Shown: positions 27,852-36,787 of the stretch, piece after piece
Layout: each line of letters begins with the position of its first letter
Position numbering within the stretch: the stretch's first letter is position 1
From: Streptomyces lincolnensis
GTDB taxonomy: Bacteria; Actinomycetota; Actinomycetes; Streptomycetales; Streptomycetaceae
Assembly: GCF_001685355.1 (NCBI RefSeq)
Contig: NZ_CP016438.1
Coordinates: 3,782,001 to 3,846,000 of the forward strand
Reading direction: 5' to 3'
Length of the DNA: 64,000 nucleotides
Notes under the pieces: model-generated
What the model was told of the DNA's origin: nothing
What the model saw: only the letters and a program-made list of their open reading frames with translations
Database searches by the model: none
Translations under genes and position numbers: made by a program

Positions 27852-28190
27852 CCTAAGGTCCCAGGATCGATCAAGTCCGGCTTAACAATTAGTCAAAAAC
27901 ACCCACAACCCCCAACTCGAAGTGGCGTGAATACGCCAGATCCGGAGGCAAAGAAACGCGCCAGTTCCGGCGTCCGTCCGCGGGCCCGCGGGCACGCACC
28001 CGCGAGGCCAGGCCGGTCCATCGCGCTCCGCGTCCCCCGTACTCCGCCCGGCCCGATGGGGCCTCTCCCGCGCAGCCGTCCGCAGCCGCCCCGGGCGGTC
28101 TGGCGTCTTTGCGCCAGCCTGATCATCTGTCCGACTTCCGGTGAACTCCCTAGAGTTTCCCGGCAGGTCGTACAGATGAGGAGATTTTTC
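27852..28190. other. intergenic region at the left side of the accessory cassette
   Basis: No gene is convincing in these 339 bp. An AT-rich patch (GCTTAACAATTAGTC, 27887-27901) that is unusual for this genome is followed by a 6-bp hairpin (TGGCGT-GAAT-ACGCCA, 27923-27938). The open frame of the next gene extends back to 27927, but its composition there (Arg/Pro-rich) looks non-coding. The promoter of the DUF1906 gene is probably here. Confidence 0.5.
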
Positions 28191-30482
28191 GTGGCTGACG
28201 AGTTGGTCCTGAGGGCCCAGCGGTTCTTCAACACCACCTACAGCGGCTACGCCGGCATGCCCAAGCTGGAGGAGAACGGCAGGACCTCCTGGGCCGTCAT
28301 GTACGCCCTCACCCGAGCACTGCAACTGGAAATCGGTGTTTCCCCGCAGTCGAACGCCTTCGGCCCCGGAACTCTGTCCGCGCTGAAGTCGAAGGTGCCC
28401 TCGATCAACGAGAACACCAGCCCGTCGGCGAACTTCACCCGCATCATCCAGGCGGCGTTGTACTGCAAGGGCTACGACGGCGGCGAGATCGACGGCATCT
28501 ACAACGGCCGGGTGAAGGACGGCGTTTCCAAGCTCAAGGCGAACATGGGCGTGGATTCCATCTACCCCGGCAGTTCCCTGGAGCCGAAGGTGGTCAAGGC
28601 GCTGTTGACCATGGACGCCTACACGACCATCTCGGGCGGCAGTGACAGCGTCAGATCCATCCAGCAGTGGATGAATTCGCGATACATAGGACGGGCCGAC
28701 TACTTCATCATTCCGTGCGACGGTTTCTATTCGCGCGATGTGCAGAAGGCCCAGATGCTGGCCATCCAGTACGAGCTCGGTATGGCGGACGGCACCGCCA
28801 ACGGTGTGTTCGGCCCCGGCACCAAGGCCGGCATCAAGAGCCACCCGCTGTCGGTCGGCTCCAGCGGCACCTGGGTGCAGTTGTTCTCCGCCGCGATGAT
28901 CTTCAACCGCCGTTCGGGCGTGAGCTTCACCAGCTCCTACACCTCGGGCCTCGCCAGCGCGGTCTCGTCGTTCCAGAGCTTTTTGAAGCTGGACGTCAAC
29001 GGCACCGCGGACTTCCCCACCTGGGCCTCGCTGCTGGTGTCCTACGGCGACGACACCCGCAAGGGCACCGCCTTCGACTGCGCCGACGAGGTCACCGCCG
29101 ACCGCGCCAAGGCCCTGTACGCGGCCGGTTACCGGCTCGGCGGGCGCTACCTGACTAACGTGCCGGGCACCACGCTCGACAAGAAGATCAAGCCGGGCGA
29201 ACTGGCGACGATGGCGAGCGCGGGCATCGCCTGCTTCCCGATCTACCAGACGTTCGGCGACTACAAGGACTACTTCAGCCGCCCGCAGGGCACGTCGGAC
29301 GCGATAGCCGCCACCGACGCGGCGCTGGCGCACGGCTTCAAAAAGGGCACCCGGATCTACTTCGCGATCGACTACGACAACACCGACGAGGAGATCACCG
29401 CCAACCTCATCCCGCATTTCAAGGGAATCAACGAGGGAATGGCCCAGGCGGGCGGCTACTTCCAGGTCGGTATCTACGCGACCCGGAACGCCTGTTCACG
29501 GGTCTCGGAGGCGGGCCTGTCGACCGCGAGTTTCGTGTCCAACATGTCGATGGGCTACTCCGGAAACCTCGGTTTCCCGATGCCCTCGGACTGGGCCATC
29601 GACCAGATCAAGACGATCAACGTCGGCTCCGGCAGCGGACTGATCGAGATCGACAACGACATCTCCTCGGGCCGCGAGAGCGGGCAGAAGTCCTACAATC
29701 CTGCTCCGGCCAAGGAGGATCTGGACGTCGCGTTCGACCCGATCTTCGACGCCGAGCTGACCAAGGACATCCAGACGTACTTCCAGTCGATCGGCATTCC
29801 GGAGGAGGGTCCGCCGGATTCCTGGCTGCCGACCGGAAAGACGAAGCACACCACCAGTTACTGCGTGCAATTCATGCTGAGCTGGGACAGCCTTTTCACG
29901 TCCCTGGCACGAATGCTGAAAATGCGCAAGGCCCTCATCCAGACCTCCGCGATATGGGAACTGCGCCACTTCAACATCACCAGCATCGAGGATCTGTCCG
30001 TCCCGAAGGTCAATGACAACTTCTCCGACGCGTGCGTGTACGACTACCACAACGACGGTGTGCTGCCGGACTGGGTGACGGACTGGGGCAACAAGCTCCA
30101 GTCGCTCGACGACTGCTCCACCGGTATCGGCCAGATCTTCGGCCGCCGGGCGATCAAGGCCCGCAACCACGCCATCGACCTGGGGCTGCTCGACGAGGCG
30201 AAGCGGGACGCGACGAAGGATTCCGACGTCTGGGCCGTGTGGGAGAAACTGCACTTCAACCAGTCGTACAACATCTCGACGGTGCCGTTCATGCACATCC
30301 TGCACGCCATGGAGAAGGGGATGGCCCGCCCGGGTCTGACGACCAGCGAGGCCAACACCGAGAAGCTGCTCCAGTACTACCAGGGCGACACCGCGAACGC
30401 GGCCGAGCAGGCGAAGCTCCGCATGGGCATGTACCGCATCATCGAGGACAAGTACCAGAGCGTGTTCCGCAAGTACCTGTGA
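28191..30482 (+). CDS. multidomain cell-wall protein: peptidoglycan-binding repeats, DUF1906 glycoside-hydrolase-like domain, unknown C-terminus
   Basis: A 763-residue protein. Residues 1-285 contain about four degenerate peptidoglycan-binding-like units (FGPGTLSALK, DGIYNGRVKDGVSKL, NGVFGPGTKAGIK, DVNGTADFPTWASLL). Residues about 290-497 form a DUF1906 domain (GTAFDCADEVTADRAKALYAAGYRLGGRYL ... IYFAIDYDNTDEE ... VGIYATRNACSRV), related to Rv2525c and GH25-type lysozyme folds. The last 265 residues are unassigned; IWELRHFN plus STGIGQIFG recall lysozyme-like transglycosylases. No signal peptide is visible. The GTG at 28191 has GAGGAG 7 nt upstream. Codon choice is less GC-biased than in its neighbours, suggesting transfer. 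Confidence 0.75.
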   Translation: MADELVLRAQRFFNTTYSGYAGMPKLEENGRTSWAVMYALTRALQLEIGVSPQSNAFGPGTLSALKSKVPSINENTSPSANFTRIIQAALYCKGYDGGEIDGIYNGRVKDGVSKLKANMGVDSIYPGSSLEPKVVKALLTMDAYTTISGGSDSVRSIQQWMNSRYIGRADYFIIPCDGFYSRDVQKAQMLAIQYELGMADGTANGVFGPGTKAGIKSHPLSVGSSGTWVQLFSAAMIFNRRSGVSFTSSYTSGLASAVSSFQSFLKLDVNGTADFPTWASLLVSYGDDTRKGTAFDCADEVTADRAKALYAAGYRLGGRYLTNVPGTTLDKKIKPGELATMASAGIACFPIYQTFGDYKDYFSRPQGTSDAIAATDAALAHGFKKGTRIYFAIDYDNTDEEITANLIPHFKGINEGMAQAGGYFQVGIYATRNACSRVSEAGLSTASFVSNMSMGYSGNLGFPMPSDWAIDQIKTINVGSGSGLIEIDNDISSGRESGQKSYNPAPAKEDLDVAFDPIFDAELTKDIQTYFQSIGIPEEGPPDSWLPTGKTKHTTSYCVQFMLSWDSLFTSLARMLKMRKALIQTSAIWELRHFNITSIEDLSVPKVNDNFSDACVYDYHNDGVLPDWVTDWGNKLQSLDDCSTGIGQIFGRRAIKARNHAIDLGLLDEAKRDATKDSDVWAVWEKLHFNQSYNISTVPFMHILHAMEKGMARPGLTTSEANTEKLLQYYQGDTANAAEQAKLRMGMYRIIEDKYQSVFRKYL

Positions 30483-30523
30483 CGCCCGTCCGGTACCTGT
30501 GACACCAGTCCGGAAAGAGGCCG

Positions 30524-30943
30524 ATGCCCACCCAGGAGGACCAACAGGGTCACGGAGGTCATGCGGGCCAGGGGGCCGAGGCACCGCAGTGGCGTGCGCG
30601 GTGGCGGCGCCTCGCCCCGGTGGGCATCAACCTGATGTTCGGCGTTCCCGCCGTCATCCCGCTCCACTCGGCCTGGCTGCTGCTCACCGACTACCGGTCC
30701 TGCGCGCTGGACACCGCTCCGGTCGGCCTCTCCGACTGCGGTGACATCAGCGTCGTCGAGGGCGCCGGCTGGGCGCGGCTCGGCCTGCTCGTCCTGGGCG
30801 GGCTGGGGCTGTTGCTCGTCCTGGCGGTGGACGTGCTGTTCCCCGCCGCCACGGGCCGGCCCTGGCGGCGCTGGCTCGCCGCCTCGCTCGCCATCCCGGT
30901 CCCCTATCTGCTCGCCGTCCTCACATTCGCCATCTTCGACTGA
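30524..30943 (+). CDS. small membrane protein of the cell-wall cassette
   Basis: The 139-residue product has three hydrophobic segments (GINLMFGVPAVIPLHSAWLLL, ARLGLLVLGGLGLLLVLAVDVLF, WLAASLAIPVPYLLAVLTFAIF). A charged N-terminus and a loop with two cysteines (YRSCAL, LSDCGD) likely face outward. It starts 42 nt after the DUF1906 gene with AAGAGG as ribosome binding site, and is followed 16 nt later by the Tat protein, so the three form an operon. I do not recognise the family. Its role (anchor or export partner) is a guess from context. Confidence 0.6.
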   Translation: MPTQEDQQGHGGHAGQGAEAPQWRARWRRLAPVGINLMFGVPAVIPLHSAWLLLTDYRSCALDTAPVGLSDCGDISVVEGAGWARLGLLVLGGLGLLLVLAVDVLFPAATGRPWRRWLAASLAIPVPYLLAVLTFAIFD

Positions 30944-30958
30944 AGGAACCGATCAGCC

Positions 30959-31639
30959 ATGACACCAAGTAGCGTTCCGCGGCGCGCGATGCTCCGGGGC
31001 CTCGCCGGGGCCGGGGCGGGTGCCGCCCTGGTCTCGGTATCCGGCGGCCTGCTCGTCCCCGCCCACGCGGCCGAGGCGGCGGACGGGGCCGGCCCCGCGG
31101 CCGGTACGCCCGGCGACTTCCCGGCCTCGCTCAACGGCTGGCCCCTGGCCGACCGGACCAACGCGGGCCTGGGCGTGTGGTCGCGGCCGGTGTCCGGTGC
31201 CGGGTTCACCCTCGACATCCGGCTCGGGATGGTGGAGACGGTGCTCGTCCACATCGTCCGGCGCTGGCACTACGAGATCGAGACGCTGCGCAAGGGCGAG
31301 GTGGTCGGCTGGCGCCCGATCGGTGAACTCGACGCCGCTGCCCCCGAGTCGAACCAGGCCTCCGGCACCGCGGTCGCCATCCGGCCCGACGCCTATGTCA
31401 AGGGCGTCCGGGGCGGACTGACGAAGATCCAGCGGGACACGGTCGAGAGCATCCTGGAGGACGTCGGCGACGTGGTCCGCTGGGGCGGCCACGACCGGAC
31501 TCCGTACGAGGCGCTCTTCTACATCGCCACTCCGCCGAGCCAGGAGACCCGGCCCGCGGACCGTCCCGTGGCGGAGCTCGCCGACAAGCTGCGCGGATGG
31601 AACCAGACCCCCGGCCTGGGGGCGGGCTCCGCCGCCTGA
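30959..31639 (+). CDS. Tat-exported M15-peptidase-like protein lacking metal ligands
   Basis: The 226-residue product begins with a twin-arginine signal (PRRAMLRGLAGAGAGAALVS, cleavage near AHA at about residue 37). The mature domain has the layout of M15 D,D- or L,D-peptidases: HYEIETL, ESNQASGTAVAIRP, VRWGGHDRTPYEALFYIA. M15 enzymes bind zinc through S-x-H-x-S-G-T-A-x-D and a final E-x-H. Here those positions are Gln, Ala and Leu, so the protein is probably non-catalytic or uses other residues. It ends the operon and a 19-bp hairpin terminator follows. A decayed homolog lies at 27036-27488. Confidence 0.65.
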   Translation: MTPSSVPRRAMLRGLAGAGAGAALVSVSGGLLVPAHAAEAADGAGPAAGTPGDFPASLNGWPLADRTNAGLGVWSRPVSGAGFTLDIRLGMVETVLVHIVRRWHYEIETLRKGEVVGWRPIGELDAAAPESNQASGTAVAIRPDAYVKGVRGGLTKIQRDTVESILEDVGDVVRWGGHDRTPYEALFYIATPPSQETRPADRPVAELADKLRGWNQTPGLGAGSAA

Positions 31640-31690
31640 CCGCGGGGCCGGCGGCGGCCGGGCCCGACGGGGCATGGATTCACAGGTATT

Positions 31691-31734
31691 GAGGGCCGGG
31701 TCCCTGGGAACACACTCCCAGGGACCCGGCCCTC
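31691..31734 (+). terminator. strong hairpin terminator before the des locus
   Basis: A perfect 19-bp inverted repeat (GAGGGCCGGGTCCCTGGGA and its complement) with a 6-nt ACACAC loop lies 51 nt after the Tat gene, insulating desE from the accessory cassette. Confidence 0.88.
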
Positions 31735-31771
31735 GTGGTGTTCGTCTCAGACGATCACCTTGGCTCGCACA

Positions 31772-31790
31772 TGAGGTTAGGCTAACCTAA
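31772..31790. promoter_or_regulatory. iron box upstream of desE
   Basis: TGAGGTTAGGCTAACCTAA differs at one base from the DmdR1/IdeR consensus TTAGGTTAGGCTNACCTAA. It lies 77 nt before the desE start and should repress desE when ferrous iron is plentiful. Confidence 0.88.
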
Positions 31791-31867
31791 GCCTGTTTCC
31801 AGCCACCCGCCGCAGCCGGCGCACACCCCCCAGTGGCCCCGTACGCACTGAAAGCAGACCCACACCC

Positions 31868-32914
31868 ATGTCGAACGCCAGAACCGCCAACTTCTCCCGC
31901 CGCGGCCTGCTCGCCGCCGGTGGCGCGCTCGGACTCGGCGCCTTCCTGGCCGCGTGCGGCGACAGCGACTCGGAGAGCAGCGGCTCGGACTCGACGGCGT
32001 CCGCCAAGGCATCCGGCCCCTGGACCTTCAAGGACGACCGTGGCACGACCGTGAAGCTGGACGAGGTCCCCACGAAGATCGTCGCCTTCGTCGGTGTCGC
32101 CGCCGCCCTGTACGACTACGGCATCGACGTCAAGGGCGTGTTCGGCCCGACCACGCTGAAGAACGGCAAGGCCGACGTCCAGGCCGGCGACATGGACGTC
32201 AGCAAGCTGACGGTCTTCGGCAACGTCTGGGACCAGTTCAACGTCGAGAAGTACGCGGCCTTCGCTCCCCAGGTGCTCCTGACCACGACCTTCGACAGCG
32301 CGGGCACCCTCTGGTACGTGCCGGAGGCCTCCAAGGACAAGATCGCCAAGCTGGCGCCGAGCGCCGCGATCTCCGTCTACGACCGTCAGCTCACCGCGCC
32401 GCTCCAGCGCATGTGGGAGCTGGCCGAGTCGCTGGGTGCCGACATGACGGCCGCCAAGGTCACCGACGCCAAGAAGCGGTTCGAGGCCGCCTCGGAGCGA
32501 CTGCGCAAGGCCGCCAAGGCCAAGCCCGACGTCAGGGTGCTGGCCGGTTCCGCCGCGCAGGACGTCTTCTACGTCTCCGGCACCAACCTCTCGGTGGACC
32601 TTGAGTACTTCAAGGCCCTCGGTGTGAACTTCGTCGAGCCCTCGGAGGCGGCGAAGAAGGCGACCGGCGGCTGGTTCGAGACGCTGAGCTGGGAGAACGT
32701 CGACAAGTACCCGGCCGACATCATCATGATGGACGACCGCTCGGCGACGATCCAGCCCGCGGACATCACCGAGGCCACGTGGAAGCAGCTGCCCGCGGTC
32801 AAGGCCGGGCAGGTCATCGCCCGTTCTCCCGAGCCGATCCTGTCGTACGACAAGTGCGTGCCGATGGTGGAGAACCTGGCGAAGGCGATCGAGTCCGCGA
32901 AGAAGGTCGGTTAG
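31868..32914 (+). CDS. desE: ferrioxamine-binding lipoprotein DesE
   Basis: A 348-residue periplasmic-binding-type lipoprotein. The N-terminus combines twin arginines (NFSRRGLLAAGGALGLG) with a lipobox (LAAC, Cys at about residue 33), so it is probably Tat-exported and lipidated. The rest is a two-lobed siderophore-binding fold (TKIVAFVGVAAALYDYGIDVKGVFG; ATWKQLPAVKAGQVIAR). Its place directly before the siderophore-interacting protein and desABCD identifies it as DesE (SCO2780 type), which binds ferrioxamines for import. The permease partner is not encoded here. Iron repression is expected from the iron box upstream. Confidence 0.92.
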   Translation: MSNARTANFSRRGLLAAGGALGLGAFLAACGDSDSESSGSDSTASAKASGPWTFKDDRGTTVKLDEVPTKIVAFVGVAAALYDYGIDVKGVFGPTTLKNGKADVQAGDMDVSKLTVFGNVWDQFNVEKYAAFAPQVLLTTTFDSAGTLWYVPEASKDKIAKLAPSAAISVYDRQLTAPLQRMWELAESLGADMTAAKVTDAKKRFEAASERLRKAAKAKPDVRVLAGSAAQDVFYVSGTNLSVDLEYFKALGVNFVEPSEAAKKATGGWFETLSWENVDKYPADIIMMDDRSATIQPADITEATWKQLPAVKAGQVIARSPEPILSYDKCVPMVENLAKAIESAKKVG

Positions 32915-32945
32915 GCGCGTTGTTCGCTGCCGGTCCGTTGTGGCC

Positions 32946-32969
32946 GGTCGCGCAGTTCCCCGCGCCCCT
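32946..32969. repeat. dispersed Streptomyces intergenic repeat, copy 1
   Basis: GGTCGCGCAGTTCCCCGCGCCCCT recurs in inverted orientation at 43983-44005 with one mismatch. The same short element is frequent between genes in Streptomyces genomes. Confidence 0.7.
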
Positions 32970-33006
32970 AGGTAGGCGCACCTGACGTCGATTCAGGAGT
33001 TGACCC

Positions 33007-33849
33007 ATGACTGCGGCCACAGCCGCCCCGTTCCGCTTCTTCTCTCTCCAGGTCGTGCGGACGAGGCGGCTCGGTCCGTCCCTCGTGCGGATCTCCTTCG
33101 CCGGGGAGGACCTGCGCGCGTTCCACTCCGACGGGCTCGACCAGTCGCTGTCGCTGTTCATCCCGGCCGAGGGGCAGAGCGAGCCGCACGTCCCCGTCGA
33201 GCTCGGGGACGGCTGGTGGCAGGGGTGGCGCGACCTGCCCGACGACGTACGGGCCGTGATGCGGTCGTACACCCTGCGCAGCCTCAGACGCGAGCCCGAC
33301 GAGCCCGACGAGATCGACATCGACTTCGTGCTGCACACCCCGGCCGGTCCCGCCTCCGCGTGGGCCGCGCGGGCCGCCGAGGGCGACAAGGTGCTGCTGC
33401 TCGGCCCGGCGGTCGCGGACAACCGCGCGATCCGCTTCCGGCCGCCGCGGGACACCGACCTCGTGGTCGTCTGGGGCGACGAGACCGCCGTCCCGGCCGC
33501 CTGCGCCATCGTCGAGTCGCTGCCGGCCGGCACCCGCGCCCGGGTCTGGCTGGAGGTGCCGGAGGCCGGTGACGTCCTGGACGTGGTGACCGAGGCGGAC
33601 GCCGAGATCACCTGGCTGGCCCGCGGCGCGGGGGACGCCAAGAGCTCCCCCCTGGCCCTCGACGGCCTGCGCAGCGCTCAACTCCCGCCTGCCGAGCACC
33701 CGTACGTCTGGATCGCGGGCGAGTCGGGCTGCGTGAAGGAGCTGCGCCGGCACTTCGTCCGGGAGCGTGGCGTCGACCGCCGCAGCGTCACCTTCGTCGG
33801 CTACTGGCGCCAGGGCCTGACCGAGGAGCAACTGCGCGAGCAGGAGTGA
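33007..33849 (+). CDS. desF: siderophore-interacting FAD-dependent ferric reductase DesF
   Basis: A 280-residue ViuB/SIP-family flavoprotein. It has the FAD-binding RSYTLR motif, the HTPAGPASAWAARAAEGDKVLLLGPA stretch, and the C-terminal NAD(P)-binding GESGCVKELRRHFVRERG. These enzymes reduce ferric siderophore to release iron in the cytoplasm. Its location between desE and desA makes ferrioxamine the probable substrate. The ATG has a GAGTTGACC leader, so the ribosome binding site is modest. The gap of about 90 bp from desE contains a dispersed repeat and only a poor iron-box-like sequence, so it probably relies on desE read-through. Confidence 0.88.
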   Translation: MTAATAAPFRFFSLQVVRTRRLGPSLVRISFAGEDLRAFHSDGLDQSLSLFIPAEGQSEPHVPVELGDGWWQGWRDLPDDVRAVMRSYTLRSLRREPDEPDEIDIDFVLHTPAGPASAWAARAAEGDKVLLLGPAVADNRAIRFRPPRDTDLVVVWGDETAVPAACAIVESLPAGTRARVWLEVPEAGDVLDVVTEADAEITWLARGAGDAKSSPLALDGLRSAQLPPAEHPYVWIAGESGCVKELRRHFVRERGVDRRSVTFVGYWRQGLTEEQLREQE

Positions 33850-33853
33850 CTCG

Positions 33854-33896
33854 CCCGTAGAACCCATAGAACCCGTAGGACCCGTAGGACCCGTAG
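33854..33896. repeat. 9-bp tandem repeat, 4.8 copies, between desF and desA
   Basis: Units of CCCGTAGGA (variants CCCGTAGAA, CCCATAGAA) follow the desF stop codon directly, about 75 nt upstream of the desA iron box. Such short tandem arrays can vary in copy number by slippage. Confidence 0.8.
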
Positions 33897-33972
33897 CCGC
33901 CAACTCACGCACCACAGGACTGCGTTCGACGTGACGGCAGTCACGGCAGGGGCTTGTTTCCCGGAGAATTAA

Positions 33973-33991
33973 TTAGGTTAGGCTTACCTAA
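33973..33991. promoter_or_regulatory. iron box upstream of desA
   Basis: TTAGGTTAGGCTTACCTAA is an exact match to the DmdR1/IdeR iron-box consensus, 65 nt before desA. It should place desABCD under iron repression. Confidence 0.93.
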
Positions 33992-34056
33992 GTTGAACCC
34001 GGGGTTCCGCCCCGATCCTGTCCCGCACGGATTGTCCCCACCGGAGGACCCCACAC

Positions 34057-35523
34057 ATGCGCTCGCACCTGCTCAACGACACGACCGCGGAGCACTACCG
34101 CCGCTCCGTGACCGAAGGCATCGAGCGGGTGGCGGCCAAACTCGCCACCACCGACCGTCCGTTCACCGGCGTCGCGGTCGACGCGCTCTCTCCCCGTATC
34201 GACGCGATCGACCTCGACAAGCCGCTGCACGACACCGCCGCGGTGCTCGACGAGCTGGAGGACGTCTACCTCCGCGACGCCGTCTACTTCCACCACCCCC
34301 GCTACCTCGCCCACCTCAACTGCCCGGTCGTCATCCCGGCCGTGCTCGGCGAGGCCATCCTCTCCGCCGTCAACTCCTCCCTGGACACCTGGGACCAGTC
34401 GGCCGGCGGCACGCTCATCGAGCGCAAGCTCATCGACTGGACCACCGACCGGATCGGCCTCGGCGAGAACGCCGACGGCGTCTTCACCTCCGGCGGCACC
34501 CAGTCCAACCTCCAGGCGCTGCTGCTGGCCCGCGAGGAGGCCAAGCCGGGGCGGGATGGGTGGGAAGGTCCGGCCGGCTTCGCGAAACTGCGCATCTTCG
34601 CCTCCGAGGTGAGCCACTTCAGCGTCAAGAAGTCGGCGAAACTGCTCGGCCTGAGCGAGGACTCCGTGGTCTGCCTCCCCGTCGACCACGACAAGCGCAT
34701 GCAGACCGTCGCGCTCGCCCGTGAGCTGGAGCGCTGCAAGCAGGACGGCCTGGTCCCCATGGCCGTCGTCGCCACCGCCGGCACCACCGACTTCGGCTCC
34801 ATCGACCCGCTGCCGGAGATCGCCGAGCTCTGCGCCCAGTACGGCGTGTGGATGCACGTCGACGCCGCCTACGGCTGCGGACTGCTCGCCTCGGTCCGGC
34901 ACCGCGACCGCATCGACGGCATCGAGCGGGCCGACTCGGTCACCGTGGACTACCACAAGTCCTTCTTCCAGCCGGTGAGTTCCTCCGCCGTCCTGGTCCG
35001 CGACGCCTCGACCCTGCGCCACGCCACCTACCACGCGGAGTACCTCAATCCGCGCCGCATGGTGCAGGAACGTATCCCCAACCAGGTGGACAAGTCCCTC
35101 CAGACCACCCGCCGCTTCGACGCGCTCAAGCTGTGGATGACGCTGCGCGTGATGGGCGCCGACGGCATCGGCCAGCTCTTCGACGAGGTCTGCGACCTGG
35201 CCGTGGAGGGCTGGAAGCTGCTGGCCGCCGACCCGCGCTTCGACGTGGTCGTCCAGCCCACCCTCTCCACCCTCGTCTTCCGCTACATACCGGCCGCCGT
35301 CACCGACCCCTCCGAGATCGACCGCGCCAACCTGTACGCCCGCAAGGCCCTGTTCGCCTCCGGCGACGCGGTGGTCGCGGGCACCAAGGTGGGCGGCCGC
35401 CACTACCTGAAGTTCACCCTGCTCAACCCCGAGACGACGGTCGACGACATGGCCGCCGTCCTCGACCTGATCGCCGGCCACGCCGAGCAGTACCTGGGAG
35501 AATCCCTTGACCGCGCTTCCTGA
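34057..35523 (+). CDS. desA: lysine decarboxylase DesA
   Basis: A 488-residue PLP enzyme of decarboxylase group II (related to glutamate/DOPA decarboxylases) that converts L-lysine to cadaverine, the first step of desferrioxamine biosynthesis. Visible landmarks are [19 protein letters not shown], the cofactor aspartate region [12 protein letters not shown], and the PLP-binding lysine in [10 protein letters not shown] at about residue 301. The ATG is preceded by GGAGGACC. The 3' end overlaps desB by 17 nt, so translation is coupled. It is the first gene of the iron-repressed desABCD operon. Confidence 0.95.
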   Translation: MRSHLLNDTTAEHYRRSVTEGIERVAAKLATTDRPFTGVAVDALSPRIDAIDLDKPLHDTAAVLDELEDVYLRDAVYFHHPRYLAHLNCPVVIPAVLGEAILSAVNSSLDTWDQSAGGTLIERKLIDWTTDRIGLGENADGVFTSGGTQSNLQALLLAREEAKPGRDGWEGPAGFAKLRIFASEVSHFSVKKSAKLLGLSEDSVVCLPVDHDKRMQTVALARELERCKQDGLVPMAVVATAGTTDFGSIDPLPEIAELCAQYGVWMHVDAAYGCGLLASVRHRDRIDGIERADSVTVDYHKSFFQPVSSSAVLVRDASTLRHATYHAEYLNPRRMVQERIPNQVDKSLQTTRRFDALKLWMTLRVMGADGIGQLFDEVCDLAVEGWKLLAADPRFDVVVQPTLSTLVFRYIPAAVTDPSEIDRANLYARKALFASGDAVVAGTKVGGRHYLKFTLLNPETTVDDMAAVLDLIAGHAEQYLGESLDRAS

Positions 35524-36787
35524 ACCCACGAAAACCCACGACTTCGTGGGGATCGGGCTGGGCCCGTTCAACCTCGGCCTGGCCTGCCTCACCGAGCCCA
35601 TCGCCGAACTCGACGGTGTCTTCCTGGAGTCGAAGCCCGACTTCGAGTGGCACGCCGGCATGTTCCTGGAGGGCGCCCACCTCCAGACCCCGTTCATGTC
35701 GGACCTGGTCACCCTCGCCGACCCGACCTCGCCGTACTCCTTCCTCAACTACCTGAAGGAGAAGGGCCGGCTGTACCCGTTCTACATCCGCGAGAACTTC
35801 TACCCGCTGCGGGTCGAGTACGACGACTACTGCCGCTGGGCCGCCAACCGGCTGAGCAACGTCCGCTTCAACACCACGGTGGCGGACGTCCAGTACGACG
35901 AGGGGGACGAGGTCTACGTCGTGCGGACGACGGCCGGTGACGTCCACCGCGCCCGCCACCTGGTCCTCGGCACCGGCACCCCGCCGTACATACCGGAGGC
36001 CTGCCAGGACCTGGGCGGCGACTTCATCCACAACTCCCGCTATGTGCAGCACCGAAGCGAGCTGGTGAAGAAGGACTCGATCACCCTGGTCGGCTCCGGC
36101 CAGTCCGCCGCCGAGATCTACCACGACCTGCTCGGCGAGATCGACGTCCACGGCTACCGGCTGAACTGGGTCACCCGCTCCCCGCGCTTCTTCCCGCTGG
36201 AGTACACCAAGCTCACGCTGGAGATGACCTCCCCGGAGTACATCGACTACTACCACGCGCTGCCGGAGCAGACCCGCTACCGCCTCACGGCCGAGCAGAA
36301 GGGCCTGTTCAAGGGCATCGACGGCGAGCTGATCAACGAGATCTTCGACCTGCTCTACCAGAAGAACCTCGGCGGCCCGGTCCCCACCCGTCTGCTCACC
36401 AACTCCTCGCTGAACAGCGCGCGGTACGAGAACGGCACGTACACCCTCTCCTTCCGCCAGGAGGAGCAGGAGAAGGACTACGACATCGAGTCGCAGGGCC
36501 TGGTCCTCGCCACCGGCTACCGCTACGCCGAACCGGAGTTCCTCAAGCCGGTCCGCGACCGCCTCCTCTACGACTCCCGGGGCAACTTCGACGTCGCCCG
36601 CAACTACGCCATCGACGTCACCGGCCGGGGTGTCTTCCTCCAGAACGCCGGCGTCCACACCCACAGCATCACCAGCCCCGACCTGGGCATGGGCGCCTAC
36701 CGCAACAGCTCCATCATCCGCGAGCTGCTCGGCACGGAGTACTACCCGGTCGAGAAGACGATCGCGTTCCAGGAGTTCGCCGTATGA
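35507..36787 (+). CDS. desB: cadaverine N-monooxygenase DesB
   Basis: A 426-residue flavin-dependent amine N-hydroxylase of the lysine/ornithine N-monooxygenase family. It makes N-hydroxycadaverine from cadaverine, O2 and NADPH. It shows the FAD motif [19 protein letters not shown] near the N-terminus, the NADPH motif [16 protein letters not shown] around residue 200, and the C-terminal [13 protein letters not shown]. The start is TTG at 35507 inside desA, with GGGAGAA about 6 nt before it. The stop overlaps the desC ATG (ATGA). Confidence 0.95.
   Translation: MTALPEPTKTHDFVGIGLGPFNLGLACLTEPIAELDGVFLESKPDFEWHAGMFLEGAHLQTPFMSDLVTLADPTSPYSFLNYLKEKGRLYPFYIRENFYPLRVEYDDYCRWAANRLSNVRFNTTVADVQYDEGDEVYVVRTTAGDVHRARHLVLGTGTPPYIPEACQDLGGDFIHNSRYVQHRSELVKKDSITLVGSGQSAAEIYHDLLGEIDVHGYRLNWVTRSPRFFPLEYTKLTLEMTSPEYIDYYHALPEQTRYRLTAEQKGLFKGIDGELINEIFDLLYQKNLGGPVPTRLLTNSSLNSARYENGTYTLSFRQEEQEKDYDIESQGLVLATGYRYAEPEFLKPVRDRLLYDSRGNFDVARNYAIDVTGRGVFLQNAGVHTHSITSPDLGMGAYRNSSIIRELLGTEYYPVEKTIAFQEFAV

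Noticed and set aside
32966..32986. A true iron box upstream of desF
   Set aside because: Only about 12 of 19 positions match the consensus and the left half is lost, so I do not annotate it as a functional site.
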